A program made the position numbers and the translations under genes. Positions 42,548 through 51,448 of a DNA stretch of 64,000 nt are shown piece after piece (position 1 is the stretch's first letter; each line of letters starts with the position of its first letter). The stretch covers positions 62,001-126,000 of the forward strand of contig NZ_JASZYF010000009.1 in assembly GCF_030317115.1 (NCBI RefSeq), written 5' to 3'. This DNA is from Variovorax gracilis. Lineage in GTDB: Bacteria; Pseudomonadota; Gammaproteobacteria; Burkholderiales; Burkholderiaceae_C. The notes beneath the pieces were generated by a model. The model made no database searches and had not been told where the DNA came from. It was given only the letters and a program-made list of their open reading frames with translations.

Positions 42548-44290
42548 TCATCGATTTCTCCCGGCCTGGGTCCTCGCGAGCGTCGAGCGGCCCGCCAATG
42601 CGAAGACGCCGCGTCCGATGGCGGCGGTGAGCATGATCAGCGATGCCATCGCCGCCGCCGGCGCCACATCGCCCGCATCGTCCATGTTCAGCACCGCGAT
42701 CGCGGCCAGCGTGGTCTGCGGCGAATAGAGAAAGACCACCGCCGAGACCGTGGTCATGGCATTGACGAAGAAGTAGCCCGCGACGTTGAACACGGTCGGC
42801 AGCGCCACCGGCAGGTGCACGCGCCAGAGCGTGCGCCAGAAGGGAACGCCCATCGACTCCGACACCAGTTCGTACTCGCGGTCGAGCTGACGCAACGCCG
42901 TGAGCGACGTCAGGTGCGCAACCGAGAAGAAGTGCGCCACCGTGCAGATCACGAGAATCGCCAGGCCGCCGTAGAGCCCTCGCAGCGGATTCGACGGCGA
43001 GTTGAAGAAGAAGATGTAGCCCACGCCCAATACCAGGCCCGGCACGGCGAGCGGCAGATTGGCGAGCAGGTTCAGTCCCTCTCGCAGCAGGCCGAAGTGG
43101 CGCGGCTTCTCGACCAGGTAGGCAGAGACGAATGTGGCGATCGCACCTGCCAGCGCAGCGCACACGGCAAGCCGCAGAGAATTGAAGTAGCTGCCCCAGC
43201 CGCCGCCGTCCATGTTGCTGAAGTCGTAGTTCTTGAGAGAGGGTGTGAGCTTGTAGGGCCAGTAGGTCGCCAGCGAGGCGAACACCGCCATGCCGATCAT
43301 CACGACGATGCAGGAGGCGATCAGCACGCAGGCGGCCAGCAGCGCGCGGTCGCGCGCCGGCACAGGCTCCGGCACGTGGGGCGTGGCGCGTGCGGACAAT
43401 GCCGCAGCCTGCCTGCGACGCACCCGGCGCTCGACCAGGAAGGACAGCACGGCCGGAATGAGCAGTACGAAGCCGACCACCGCGCCCATCTGGAAGTTCT
43501 GCTGGCCCACCACCTGCTTGTAGATGTCGGTGGCGAGCACGCCCGTCTGGCCACCCACGACCTTGGGCACGCCGAAGTCGGTGATGACCAGCACGAACAC
43601 CACCATGCCTGCGACGATCAACCCGTAGCGCGAAGCCGGCAAGGTCACGGTGCGGAAGATGCGCCAGCGCGAGGCGCCGAGCGTCTGGGCCGCTTCGTAG
43701 AGCCGGCCATCGGACGTGGCCATCGCGGTGGTGAGGATCAGCAATGCATGCGGCAGGGTCCAGAACACCGAGCCCAGCACGATCCCCAATGGCCCGTAGA
43801 TCGACACGTCGCCGAGCCAGCCCTTGAAAACGCCCTGGTTGCCGAAGAGGTAGACCAGGCTGATGGCCGGCAACAGCGATGGTGCGAGCAGCGGTATCAG
43901 TGCGATGGCGCGCAGCAGCCCCTTGCCGCGCATGCACGAGAGCGTGAGCCCGTAGGCGTACACATAGGCGATGCCGGTGCATAGCACGGCGCTGACCACC
44001 GAGAGCCAGACACTGTTGAAAGCCGAGCGGACGAGCGCGGGATTCTCGGCGTAGCGAGCGAAGTTCGCGAGGCCGACGAACGCGCCTGCCCGATCGAAGA
44101 AGCTCTGGCCGACCAGCGCTCCCACCGGCAGCGCCACGGTCACGATCAGCAAGGCGACGGCGAGCAGCACGCCGGCGCCGGTCAGCCAGCGGTCGCGGTC
44201 GAAGGCGCTGCGCTGGCGCGGCAGGTCTGTCGCGGGAGCAGGGATCGTCGACGCGGCGCCCACGGGTTCGACGTGCGCAATGGCACTCAA
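42548..44290 (-). CDS. ABC transporter permease (2-aminoethylphosphonate/Fe3+ type)
   Basis: A 580-residue inner-membrane protein with two fused permease modules of about six helices each. Each carries an EAA-loop (YEAAQTLGASRWRIFRTVTLP and YELVSESMGVPFWRTLWRVHLP) that contacts the ATPase. The fused two-domain layout is that of the ferric-iron and putative 2-aminoethylphosphonate permeases. It overlaps the ATPase gene by 4 bases in one operon with the binding protein. No phosphonate-degrading genes are in view, so the substrate stays tentative. Confidence 0.83.
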   Translation of the reverse strand: MSAIAHVEPVGAASTIPAPATDLPRQRSAFDRDRWLTGAGVLLAVALLIVTVALPVGALVGQSFFDRAGAFVGLANFARYAENPALVRSAFNSVWLSVVSAVLCTGIAYVYAYGLTLSCMRGKGLLRAIALIPLLAPSLLPAISLVYLFGNQGVFKGWLGDVSIYGPLGIVLGSVFWTLPHALLILTTAMATSDGRLYEAAQTLGASRWRIFRTVTLPASRYGLIVAGMVVFVLVITDFGVPKVVGGQTGVLATDIYKQVVGQQNFQMGAVVGFVLLIPAVLSFLVERRVRRRQAAALSARATPHVPEPVPARDRALLAACVLIASCIVVMIGMAVFASLATYWPYKLTPSLKNYDFSNMDGGGWGSYFNSLRLAVCAALAGAIATFVSAYLVEKPRHFGLLREGLNLLANLPLAVPGLVLGVGYIFFFNSPSNPLRGLYGGLAILVICTVAHFFSVAHLTSLTALRQLDREYELVSESMGVPFWRTLWRVHLPVALPTVFNVAGYFFVNAMTTVSAVVFLYSPQTTLAAIAVLNMDDAGDVAPAAAMASLIMLTAAIGRGVFALAGRSTLARTQAGRNR

Positions 44291-45354
44291 CGCGTCAGCA
44301 CCGAAAGCGCGTGCTGCGGCAGCTGGATGTGCACCATGCTGCTGGGCACCAGCGGGTCCGCGCCGCGATGATCGGCCGGCAGGTCGGCTTCGATCTCGAT
44401 GCCGAGCGGCTCGCAGGCCAGGCGCGCGGCCGTCCGATTGCCGAAGAATTCGGTGTCCAGAAGACGGGCCGCGAAGCTGTTGATGCCCACGTCATCACCG
44501 AAGCGGCGCACCACCACATGCTCCGGCCGGATGCCGATGGTGGCCTGCGCGCCCACGCCGACTTCACCGGGCGCGCAGACGAGTTCGCTGTCGCGCACAC
44601 GCATCCTGCCGTCGGGCAGCACGGTTGCAGGCAGCATGTTCATGCGGCCGACGAAGCTCGCGACAAAGCGCGTGCGCGGGCGGTGGTAGAGGTCATCGGG
44701 CGTGCCCGCCTGTTCGATGCGGCCGTCGTGCATCAGCACCACGCGGTCGGCCATCGACAGCGCTTCCTCCTGGTCGTGCGTGACCATGATCGTCACGACG
44801 CCGAGCCGCTTCTGCAGCGCGCGGATTTCGCTGCGCAGGCTGGTGCGCACCTGCGCGTCGAGCGCGGACAGGGGCTCGTCCAGCAGCAGCAGGCGCGGAT
44901 TGGGGGCGAGGGCGCGAGCCAGCGCGACACGCTGCTGCTGGCCGCCCGAGAGTTGCACCGGGTATTTGTCGGCGTGCGCGGCCAGGCCGACCAGGTCGAG
45001 CATTTCGCGCGAGCGCTTGGCGATCTCCCGCGCCAGCGCGCCGGTCGGCTGCAGGCCGTAGGCGATGTTCTGCGCCGCCGTGAGGTTGGGAAAGAGCGCG
45101 TACGACTGGAACACCACGCCGAAGCCGCGGGCCGCCGGCGGCAGTCCGGCGATGTCCTGGCCGCCCAGCATCAACTGGCCGTGGTCCGCGTGCTCGATGC
45201 CGCAGACGATGCGCAGCAACGTCGTCTTGCCGCAGCCCGAAGGCCCGAGCAGGCACACGAACTCGCCGGGTTCGACGTCCAGGTCGATCCCGTCGAGCAC
45301 GCGGGTGTTGCCGAAGGATTTGCCGATGCCGCGCAGGGAAAGAAAGCTCGTCAT
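44287..45354 (-). CDS. ABC transporter ATP-binding protein (2-aminoethylphosphonate/Fe3+ type)
   Basis: A 355-residue ATPase. Walker A GPSGCGKTT (about residues 37-45), signature LSGGQQQRVALARAL, Walker B LLLLDEPLSALD and the switch His in MVTHDQEEA are all present. The C-terminal third (after about 240) is a TOBE-type regulatory domain. It sits between binding-protein and permease genes and overlaps the latter. The closest type is the putative 2-aminoethylphosphonate importer; iron or polyamine import are alternatives. Confidence 0.88.
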   Translation of the reverse strand: MTSFLSLRGIGKSFGNTRVLDGIDLDVEPGEFVCLLGPSGCGKTTLLRIVCGIEHADHGQLMLGGQDIAGLPPAARGFGVVFQSYALFPNLTAAQNIAYGLQPTGALAREIAKRSREMLDLVGLAAHADKYPVQLSGGQQQRVALARALAPNPRLLLLDEPLSALDAQVRTSLRSEIRALQKRLGVVTIMVTHDQEEALSMADRVVLMHDGRIEQAGTPDDLYHRPRTRFVASFVGRMNMLPATVLPDGRMRVRDSELVCAPGEVGVGAQATIGIRPEHVVVRRFGDDVGINSFAARLLDTEFFGNRTAARLACEPLGIEIEADLPADHRGADPLVPSSMVHIQLPQHALSVLTR

Positions 45355-45364
45355 GCGCGATCCG

Positions 45365-46399
45365 TCACTGCGGCGCCTTTTTCTCGGACTTGGACTCGTA
45401 GCGCCTGGACCACTCGGTGAGGATGCGTTCGCGGTTGGCCGCGGCCCAGTCGAAGTCGTTCTTCGCGAGCAGCTTCTCGACGTCGCCCGGCACGAACTCC
45501 AGCTTCTCCTGGATGCCAGGCAGCGCGAGCACTGCGAAGTTCCTGGCGTAGAGCTCGTTCGCCTGCTTCGTCACGGCCCAGTCGGCCAGGGCCTTCGCAG
45601 CCTCGGGCTTCTTCGTCGTCTTCATGACGCCGGTGGCTTCCATGTCCCAGCCCAGGCCTTCCTTGGGCAGCACGATGTCGATGGGCGCGCCGTCGCGCTT
45701 GGTCTTGTTGGCGCGGTACTCGAAGGACATGCCGAGCGCGAACTCACCCGCGCCCGCCTGGCGGCAAGGCTTGCTGCCGGACTGGCTGTAGATGCCGATG
45801 TTCTGGTGCAAGGCGTCCATGTACTGCCAGGCCTTCTGCTCGCCCATCATCTGGATCCAGCCCGAGACCATCAGGTAGCCCGTGCCCGAAGCGGCGGGGT
45901 TCGGCATGGTGATCTGGCCCTTGTAGACCGGGTTCGTGAGGTCGGCCCAGCTCGTGGGCTTGGGCAGGTTCCTCTTCTGCGCCTCGGCGGTGTTGAAGCA
46001 CACGGCCGAAGACCACACGTCCATGCCGACCCACTTCGGCGGGTTGGCGCTGTCGCGCATCGTGGGCTTGATGGCGTCCAGGCCCTTCGGGGCGTAGGGC
46101 TGCAGCATGCCTTCCTTGTCGAGCAGCATCAGCGAGGTGGCGGCCAGGCCCCAGACCACGTCGGCCTGCGGGTTGGCCTTCTCGGCGAGCAGCTTGGCCG
46201 TGACGATGCCGGTGGAGTCACGCACGAACTTCAGTTCGATGGAGGGGTTGTCCTTCTCGAACGCCGCCTTGTAGGCCTGCACCTGGTCGGCTTCGAGCGC
46301 GGTGTAGACCAGCAACTCGGTACGGCCCTGGGCGGCCGCGCCAACGCCGACGGTCAGCAGGACGGCGGGCAGGGCCCATTGAAAAGTGCGACGCAACAT
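45365..46399 (-). CDS. ABC transporter periplasmic substrate-binding protein
   Basis: A 344-residue exported protein. The signal peptide (TFQWALPAVLLTVGVGAAAQG) is followed by a type 2 periplasmic-binding fold of the FutA/aminoethylphosphonate group: TELLVYTALEADQ, VWGLAATSLMLLDKEGML, TMPNPAASGTGY. It lacks an obvious run of Tyr ligands for ferric iron, which favours a phosphonate-like solute. AGAGGATC precedes the ATG. It is the first gene of the transporter operon, 75 bases downstream of a 17-bp palindrome. Confidence 0.84.
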   Translation of the reverse strand: MLRRTFQWALPAVLLTVGVGAAAQGRTELLVYTALEADQVQAYKAAFEKDNPSIELKFVRDSTGIVTAKLLAEKANPQADVVWGLAATSLMLLDKEGMLQPYAPKGLDAIKPTMRDSANPPKWVGMDVWSSAVCFNTAEAQKRNLPKPTSWADLTNPVYKGQITMPNPAASGTGYLMVSGWIQMMGEQKAWQYMDALHQNIGIYSQSGSKPCRQAGAGEFALGMSFEYRANKTKRDGAPIDIVLPKEGLGWDMEATGVMKTTKKPEAAKALADWAVTKQANELYARNFAVLALPGIQEKLEFVPGDVEKLLAKNDFDWAAANRERILTEWSRRYESKSEKKAPQ

Positions 46400-46473
46400 G
46401 GAGATCCTCTTGGGTTTTTGGGGGGTCTGGCTGGCAGCGGACTGCCGGGTCGGCGCGCGGCTGCGCGCGCAAC

Positions 46474-46490
46474 CTGCGGATCATCCGCAG
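46474..46490. promoter_or_regulatory. 17-bp perfect palindrome upstream of the ABC transporter operon
   Basis: CTGCGGATCATCCGCAG is a perfect inverted repeat (8-base arms, one central base) about 75 bases upstream of the binding-protein start. GntR- or LysR-type regulators bind sites of this shape. No regulator gene adjoins it. A partial match, CTGCGGATGATC, lies in the arylsulfatase promoter at 51482-51493, perhaps by chance. Confidence 0.5.
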
Positions 46491-46579
46491 CGTGTGTGAC
46501 AGGCGTTTGTCAGGTCCGCGGGGAGTGACAGCGCCCCGACGACACGGGACGCTGCCACCAGCAATCCCGTGATGTGCGC

Positions 46580-47266
46580 TCAGTCGGCGAATGCCCAGAG
46601 GTCGACCCACTGCGCGCCGTTGTCCGCCAGAAGGCGGAACCTCGCGGGTGCATAGTCGGTGTCAAGCGCGAGCACGCCCGAGGCGGTTGCGGGCAGGCCG
46701 CCGCAGGCGTCCGTGCTTGTCGAGAGACTGAGCTTCAGCGTGTTCGGGAGCACGCTTGCCGACACCTTGCCGGAGAGCTTGCAGACTGAACTTCCCGCAA
46801 CGATCGCGCCCTCCGCCGTGAGGGTGAAGTCGGCCACCACGCCGGCCGTCGTCCCGGTGCGGTAGCGCCCGGCCAGCTTTGCGATGTCCCCACCCGCGTC
46901 CGCGAGAGCGTTGCTTTGCAGCAGGGTCACGGTCACGTCCTTGTCGGAGGCCGGCACGCCGACCCACGCGCCGCCTGCGTCGCGCTTGTACGCCTGCTTG
47001 GCGTGGTCGTCGCTGTCCCCGAATACGACCAGCCGGCTGCCATCCGCCGCGGCGTAGTACTTGCCCACGGTGGGGGAGTCGGCGTCGCCGGTGCTGACGA
47101 CGTAGCTGCCGGTCGGCAGGTCGTCGACGCTGACTTTGGGCGTCGTCGGTGCAGGCGTCGTGGCCGCGGGAGTCGTTGTCCCGAACCCGTTGCCGCCGCC
47201 TCCGCCGCAAGCTGCCAACAGCAGCGCCGCGCAGCACGGGGCCATCCATGCGCCTATGCGATTCAT
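46580..47266 (-). CDS. Hypothetical lipoprotein
   Basis: A 228-residue protein with a signal peptide and lipobox (ALLLAAC, Cys20) followed by a Gly and Thr/Pro linker, then a beta-rich domain of about 180 residues with two likely disulfide-forming Cys. It starts a few bases behind the SurE-like gene, so the two appear co-transcribed. An in-frame ATG at 47275 is an alternative start. The family was not recognised. Confidence 0.65.
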   Translation of the reverse strand: MNRIGAWMAPCCAALLLAACGGGGGNGFGTTTPAATTPAPTTPKVSVDDLPTGSYVVSTGDADSPTVGKYYAAADGSRLVVFGDSDDHAKQAYKRDAGGAWVGVPASDKDVTVTLLQSNALADAGGDIAKLAGRYRTGTTAGVVADFTLTAEGAIVAGSSVCKLSGKVSASVLPNTLKLSLSTSTDACGGLPATASGVLALDTDYAPARFRLLADNGAQWVDLWAFAD

Positions 47267-47276
47267 GCTGTGCATC

Positions 47277-48227
47277 TCACTGGCCCAGCAGATCGCGCAG
47301 ACGCAGGCGCAGCCATTGCTGGCCCGCCGGCCGGTGGTCGAAGCCGACCTGCATCGCAGTGACCGATACCTTGGTCTTCGACACCAGCGCTTCATCTTCT
47401 GACTGAGCGGCGGTGGCAGCCGTGCCGGCCGCCCCTCCGATGCCGTAGGGCGGTGTGTTGTTGAACTTCAGGGCGTACAGCTCGAAGCTGCCGTGGCGCG
47501 AGAAAGCCCAGGACAGGCCTGCCGTTGGTGCATTGGGGAAGTTGACGTTGAGCGCCAGCCCTTCCGGCAAGAGCGCTCCTGTGCCAGCCTTGGCCTGCAA
47601 CTCCTTCACCAGCTTGACCGAGAGTTGCGCCACGACCTTGGAATAGGCATTGGCCAGACCGGCGTTGTCGGTGGTGTCGGCGCCGGCGCTCAGGGCGACG
47701 GCCGGGAGGCCGCGTCCCGCGGCGAACTGCGCGTTGCCCACGGTGCCCGAGTTGTTGACCACGCGCCCCACGTTCTGCCCCTCGTTGGGGCCCGACAGCA
47801 CCAGGTCCGGTGCCTTGCCCCAGCGCGCCTTGGCCAGCACGTCGAGGCCATACATCGTGGCCATCACCGGCGTGCCGTGCACGTAGTTGTAGTCGCCGTT
47901 GGCGTAGCCGGCCTTGGTGAACGGTCCGACGGCCGGTGCGCCGGTGGCAGCGGCACCGTTGTGGCAGCCGCCTTCGGCATCGATCTGGGTCTTGTCGTTG
48001 TCAGGAATGATCGTCGTGGTGCTGTACATCACGATCGCGGCACCCCGGCCGCTCTGCCCGGTGCAGGGCACCGACACGATCACGTCGTGGCCTTCGGCCT
48101 TGAGTGCTTCGTAGAGGGCCTTCAGGTTGCTGGTGAGGCCATCGTCGTTGGACAGCAGGATGTTGAGCGCGAAGGCCGGACTGGCCAGGCCGAGCAAGGT
48201 CGCCGTCGCGGCGAGACGTAGTTTCAT
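47277..48227 (-). CDS. SurE-like 5'/3'-nucleotidase with signal peptide
   Basis: A 316-residue SurE-family phosphatase. Metal-site motifs are LLSNDDGL (residues 24-31) and LSGPNEGQNVG. Unlike housekeeping SurE, which is cytoplasmic and about 250 residues, it begins with a signal peptide (LRLAATATLLGLASPAFA), so it should act in the periplasm or outside the cell, for instance in scavenging phosphate from nucleotides. Two Cys pairs in the mature part fit an oxidising compartment. No clear Shine-Dalgarno was found. The lipoprotein gene follows on the same strand. Confidence 0.85.
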   Translation of the reverse strand: MKLRLAATATLLGLASPAFALNILLSNDDGLTSNLKALYEALKAEGHDVIVSVPCTGQSGRGAAIVMYSTTTIIPDNDKTQIDAEGGCHNGAAATGAPAVGPFTKAGYANGDYNYVHGTPVMATMYGLDVLAKARWGKAPDLVLSGPNEGQNVGRVVNNSGTVGNAQFAAGRGLPAVALSAGADTTDNAGLANAYSKVVAQLSVKLVKELQAKAGTGALLPEGLALNVNFPNAPTAGLSWAFSRHGSFELYALKFNNTPPYGIGGAAGTAATAAQSEDEALVSKTKVSVTAMQVGFDHRPAGQQWLRLRLRDLLGQ

Positions 48228-48350
48228 GGGAAAGGTGGAGCTAGGTGGATCGAATCGCCGCAAGGCGATCGTGCGGCAGCAGCAGCACGCCGCGCAGCTT
48301 AGGCATGGGCAATGACACGGGCGTGACACGGCCTCCGCAAATCACCGCGG

Positions 48351-48366
48351 TCGTGACAAAGATGGA
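48351..48366 (+). promoter_or_regulatory. Weak dyad-element candidate before the CBS gene
   Basis: TCG-TGACAAAGAT-GGA has the same length as the dyad elements at 11984 and 25855 and the CAAAG core in the same register, but only part of the arms and no convincing -35/-10. It lies 52 bases before the ATG of the CBS-domain gene. This is a candidate only. Confidence 0.3.
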
Positions 48367-48417
48367 GTGGGCGCGGCTCTTGCGTGGCCCAAGCCATCCA
48401 CACCGCAGGAGTGAGCC

Positions 48418-48846
48418 ATGAAACCCGTCTCGGAACTGCTCAAACGTCGCGACTCGGCGCCATGGTGCATCGGGCCGGACGCCACCGTGTTCGAAGCGAT
48501 TGCCCTGCTGGCCCGTTTCGAAGTCGGTGCGCTGATGGTCGTAGCGCACGGCAAGCTCGTTGGCGTCGTCTCCGAACGCGACTACACGCGCAAGGTCGGA
48601 CTCCAGGGCAGGAACTCCAAGGAGACGAAAGTCTCCGACATCATGACGCCCGACGTCATGACCGTGACCCCGGCTTCACGCACGCGGGAGTGCATGACCT
48701 TGATGAGCCAGAAGCGAATTCGGCATCTGCCCGTGGTCGATGGCGACAACGTGATCGGCATGATCTCCATCCGCGATCTGATGGATGACATCATCGCCGA
48801 CCACGAGCAGACGATTGACCAACTGCGCGCGTACATCCAGAGCTGA
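48418..48846 (+). CDS. Two-CBS-domain protein
   Basis: A 142-residue protein consisting of a pair of CBS domains (about 10-65 and 75-135: GALMVVAHGKLVGVVSERDY and IRHLPVVDGDNVIGMISIRD), which together form a Bateman module binding AMP, ATP or SAM. It has no enzymatic partner domain. Such proteins are frequent members of low-oxygen and stationary-phase regulons. AGGAGTGAGCC before the ATG supports the start. Confidence 0.87.
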   Translation: MKPVSELLKRRDSAPWCIGPDATVFEAIALLARFEVGALMVVAHGKLVGVVSERDYTRKVGLQGRNSKETKVSDIMTPDVMTVTPASRTRECMTLMSQKRIRHLPVVDGDNVIGMISIRDLMDDIIADHEQTIDQLRAYIQS

Positions 48847-48891
48847 AATGCGCCGCGGGCATCCGGCTTGCGCCTTGGGGCAAGCCGGCAT

Positions 48892-49686
48892 TCAACTCTC
48901 GGCAAAGAACTGGCTGGGCGTCTGGTCGAACTGCCTTCGAAACATGGTCGCAAAGGCGCTGGGGCTTTCGTAGCCCAGCGCAAGGGCGACGTCGATGACT
49001 TTCTCGCCCGTCGCCAACAACTCCAGTGCCCGCAGCAAACGTGACTGTTGCCGCCATTGGCCGAAGGTCATCCCGGTTTCCTTCAGGAACAGGCGCTGGA
49101 TGGTCTTCACATCCACGGCCAGCCGTTCCGCCCACTGGACCGTGGTGGAGGAGTCATCCGGATGCTCGTGCAGGCGCTCGCAGATGCGCAGCAGCCGCGG
49201 GTCGGACGGCATCTGCAGGTGGAGCGGCAGCACGGGCAGTGCGCGCAGTTCGTCCAGGATCAAGCGCATGACGCGGCCGTCGCGGGTGCCGGGCACTTAG
49301 GGTTGCCGCACCTCCATGGCGCTGCGGATGAGTTCCCGCAGCAAGGGCGATATGCCGACGGCCTGCGTCTCGCCGAGGAGCCTGGGTGCGGCATCGGTCG
49401 CCACCTGCAGGCTTCGCATGTGCACTTCACCGATGCAGCGGATCTCATGGGTCATGCCCGCCCGCATCCAGATGGCGCGGGTGGGAGGCACGACCCAGCG
49501 ACCGGCCTCCGCCTGCACCACCATGACGCCGCGCACTGCGTAGATCAGTTGGTGCTTGGCATGCGCATGCGGCTCGATGTGCCAGCCAACAGGGTAGTCG
49601 GTGGCGCGCCCCGTGACCGGCGAGCGCGCCTCGTCGATCTCCTTGAGCGTCTGATGCAGTGCGCCGGGCCGGCGAGATCGGTCCAT
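48892..49686 (-). pseudogene. AraC-family regulator interrupted by an in-frame TAA
   Basis: Reading from the ATG at 49686, an AraC-type cupin sensor (HIEPHAHAKHQLIYAVRGVM, then PPTRAIWMRAGMTHEI) runs to TAA at 49297-49299. The same frame then resumes without a gap with the rest of the regulator: GRVMRLILDEL, then two helix-turn-helix motifs ending LGYESPSAFATMFRR. Both halves are continuous with a normal ~265-residue AraC protein, so a single nonsense codon has split it. A GTG directly after the stop could allow re-initiation of the DNA-binding half. It is divergent from the Fsr-like exporter gene that such regulators usually control. Confidence 0.78.
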
Positions 49687-49803
49687 GTCGTTTTCGCGAG
49701 GGTTGCTGGTGGATTGGCGCAAGACAGGCGCGACGTTGCTTTCGATAATTCTGGCACGCCGGGTATTTCCCACCGGCCTTCCATTCGGGATTGAAAGCTA
49801 TCC

Positions 49804-51051
49804 ATGTCGACTTCCGCCGCATCCACGGTGGACGCGAGCCGCCCGCCCATCGGTGCCGCAAGCAGTCCAGCCGCAGCCGCCCACAAGGCCAAGCCCGCCT
49901 TCGGCATCCTCGGGGCCCTCAGCACCTCCCACATGGTCAACGACATGATGCAGTCGCTGATCCTGGCGATGTACCCGATCCTGAAGGGCGAGTTCTCGCT
50001 GAGCTTCACCCAGATCGGGCTGATCACGCTGACCTATCAACTCACGGCCTCGCTGCTGCAGCCGCTCGTGGGCGTGTTCACCGACCGGCGTCCGCAGCCG
50101 TACTCGCTGCCTGTCGGCATGTTCTCCACGCTCATCGGGCTGATGTTGCTGGCCGTCGCGCCGAGCTTCGGCGTCCTGTTGCTGGCGGCAGCATTCATCG
50201 GCATCGGGTCGTCCATCTTCCACCCGGAATCGTCGCGCATCGCGCGGCTGGCTTCCGGCGGGCAGCATGGCTTCGCACAGTCGGTGTTTCAGGTGGGCGG
50301 CAACCTGGGCACGGCCATTGGGCCCCTGTTGGCGGCAGCCGTGATCGTGCCTTTCGGCCAACGCAGCGTGGCCTGGTTCGGGCTCGCCGTCCTGCTGGGC
50401 ATCGGCCTGCTGGTGCAGGTGAGCCGTTGGTATTCCACGCACCACGTCGCCGCCGGCAGCAGCAGGAAAGCGGCTGGCGCATCGCCGTATCCGCGCAAGG
50501 TGGTGATCGGCGCCATCGCAGTGCTGCTCGTGCTGATCTTCTCCAAGTACTTCTATGTGGCAGGCCTGAGCAGCTTCTACACCTTCTATGTGATGGAGCG
50601 TTTCGGCCTGTCCGTGCAGAGCGCGCAGTTGCACCTGTTCATCTTCCTGTTCGCCTCCGCCGTGGGCACCGTGCTGGGTGGCCCCATTGGCGATCGCATC
50701 GGTCGCAAGCCGGTGATCTGGGTATCCATCCTGGGCGTGGCGCCGTTCGCGCTCCTGTTGCCTCATGCCAACCTGTTCTGGACGACCACGCTGACCGTCG
50801 TCATCGGGCTTGTGCTGTCTTCGGCCTTCTCGGCGATCCTGGTCTATGCGCAGGAACTGATGCCGGGCAAGGTGGGCATGGTGTCGGGCCTGTTCTTCGG
50901 TTTCGCCTTCGGCATGGGCGGGCTTGGCGCCGCGGTGCTCGGCATCGTCGCGGACCGCACCAGCATCGCCTTCGTGTACGAGGCGATCGCCTACCTGCCG
51001 CTGCTGGGGGTCGTGGCGGCATTTCTCCCCAGGGCTGTTCGCCGAACGTGA
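49804..51051 (+). CDS. fsr: MFS exporter, fosmidomycin-resistance (Fsr) type
   Basis: A 415-residue major facilitator protein with about twelve membrane helices after a 30-residue Ala-rich N-terminus. HMVNDMMQSLILAMYPILK and SSIFHPESSRIARLASGG are typical of Fsr, which exports fosmidomycin and similar compounds. The cytoplasmic loop GPIGDRIGRKPV is the MFS A-motif in the second half. It is divergent from a broken AraC gene, so control may be lost. The native substrate is unknown. Confidence 0.86.
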   Translation: MSTSAASTVDASRPPIGAASSPAAAAHKAKPAFGILGALSTSHMVNDMMQSLILAMYPILKGEFSLSFTQIGLITLTYQLTASLLQPLVGVFTDRRPQPYSLPVGMFSTLIGLMLLAVAPSFGVLLLAAAFIGIGSSIFHPESSRIARLASGGQHGFAQSVFQVGGNLGTAIGPLLAAAVIVPFGQRSVAWFGLAVLLGIGLLVQVSRWYSTHHVAAGSSRKAAGASPYPRKVVIGAIAVLLVLIFSKYFYVAGLSSFYTFYVMERFGLSVQSAQLHLFIFLFASAVGTVLGGPIGDRIGRKPVIWVSILGVAPFALLLPHANLFWTTTLTVVIGLVLSSAFSAILVYAQELMPGKVGMVSGLFFGFAFGMGGLGAAVLGIVADRTSIAFVYEAIAYLPLLGVVAAFLPRAVRRT

Positions 51052-51072
51052 CCAGGTTCGCCGGCGTCCCGA

Positions 51073-51300
51073 TCACTGCTTGACGTAGGTCTTCAGGTTC
51101 TTGCACGCGCTCTCGAACATCGATTCGAAGTACATCTTCGACAACGGTCCGCCCAGGCTGAACCAGTGGGGCCACGACTCTCCATCCTCGAAGATGGCGA
51201 ACACCTTGGACGGCGATGCATCCAGGTCGGCGACGTTCTTGAATTGCAACGGCGCCGTGTCGAAGAACGACGCATCGACGGGGCGACATTGAAAGTGCAT
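51073..51300 (-). CDS. Internally deleted SRPBCC-family protein
   Basis: A 75-residue frame. Residues 1-45 match the beginning of SRPBCC (START-like lipid-binding) proteins (PVDASFFDTAPLQF, then VFAIFEDGESWPHWF) and residues about 48-75 match their last helix (SKMYFESMFESACKNLKTYV). The middle of the fold, about 80-90 residues that line the ligand cavity in ~160-residue relatives, is missing, yet the frame is kept. GGAGG before the ATG is intact. It probably encodes a non-functional remnant, or a mini-protein. Confidence 0.6.
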   Translation of the reverse strand: MHFQCRPVDASFFDTAPLQFKNVADLDASPSKVFAIFEDGESWPHWFSLGGPLSKMYFESMFESACKNLKTYVKQ

Positions 51301-51448
51301 GTGAACCTCCACGATGGCCGCACGCGAGCCGCTGGTCCGTCATTCTGGAACTCGCGTTCCGGGAGGCCAATCCCGGCAGCCACGGACGGCACGTACGTGG
51401 CTGCGGGCGCGGCGACCGCTTCGGACGGAGATCCCGGCCTTGCTGCGT

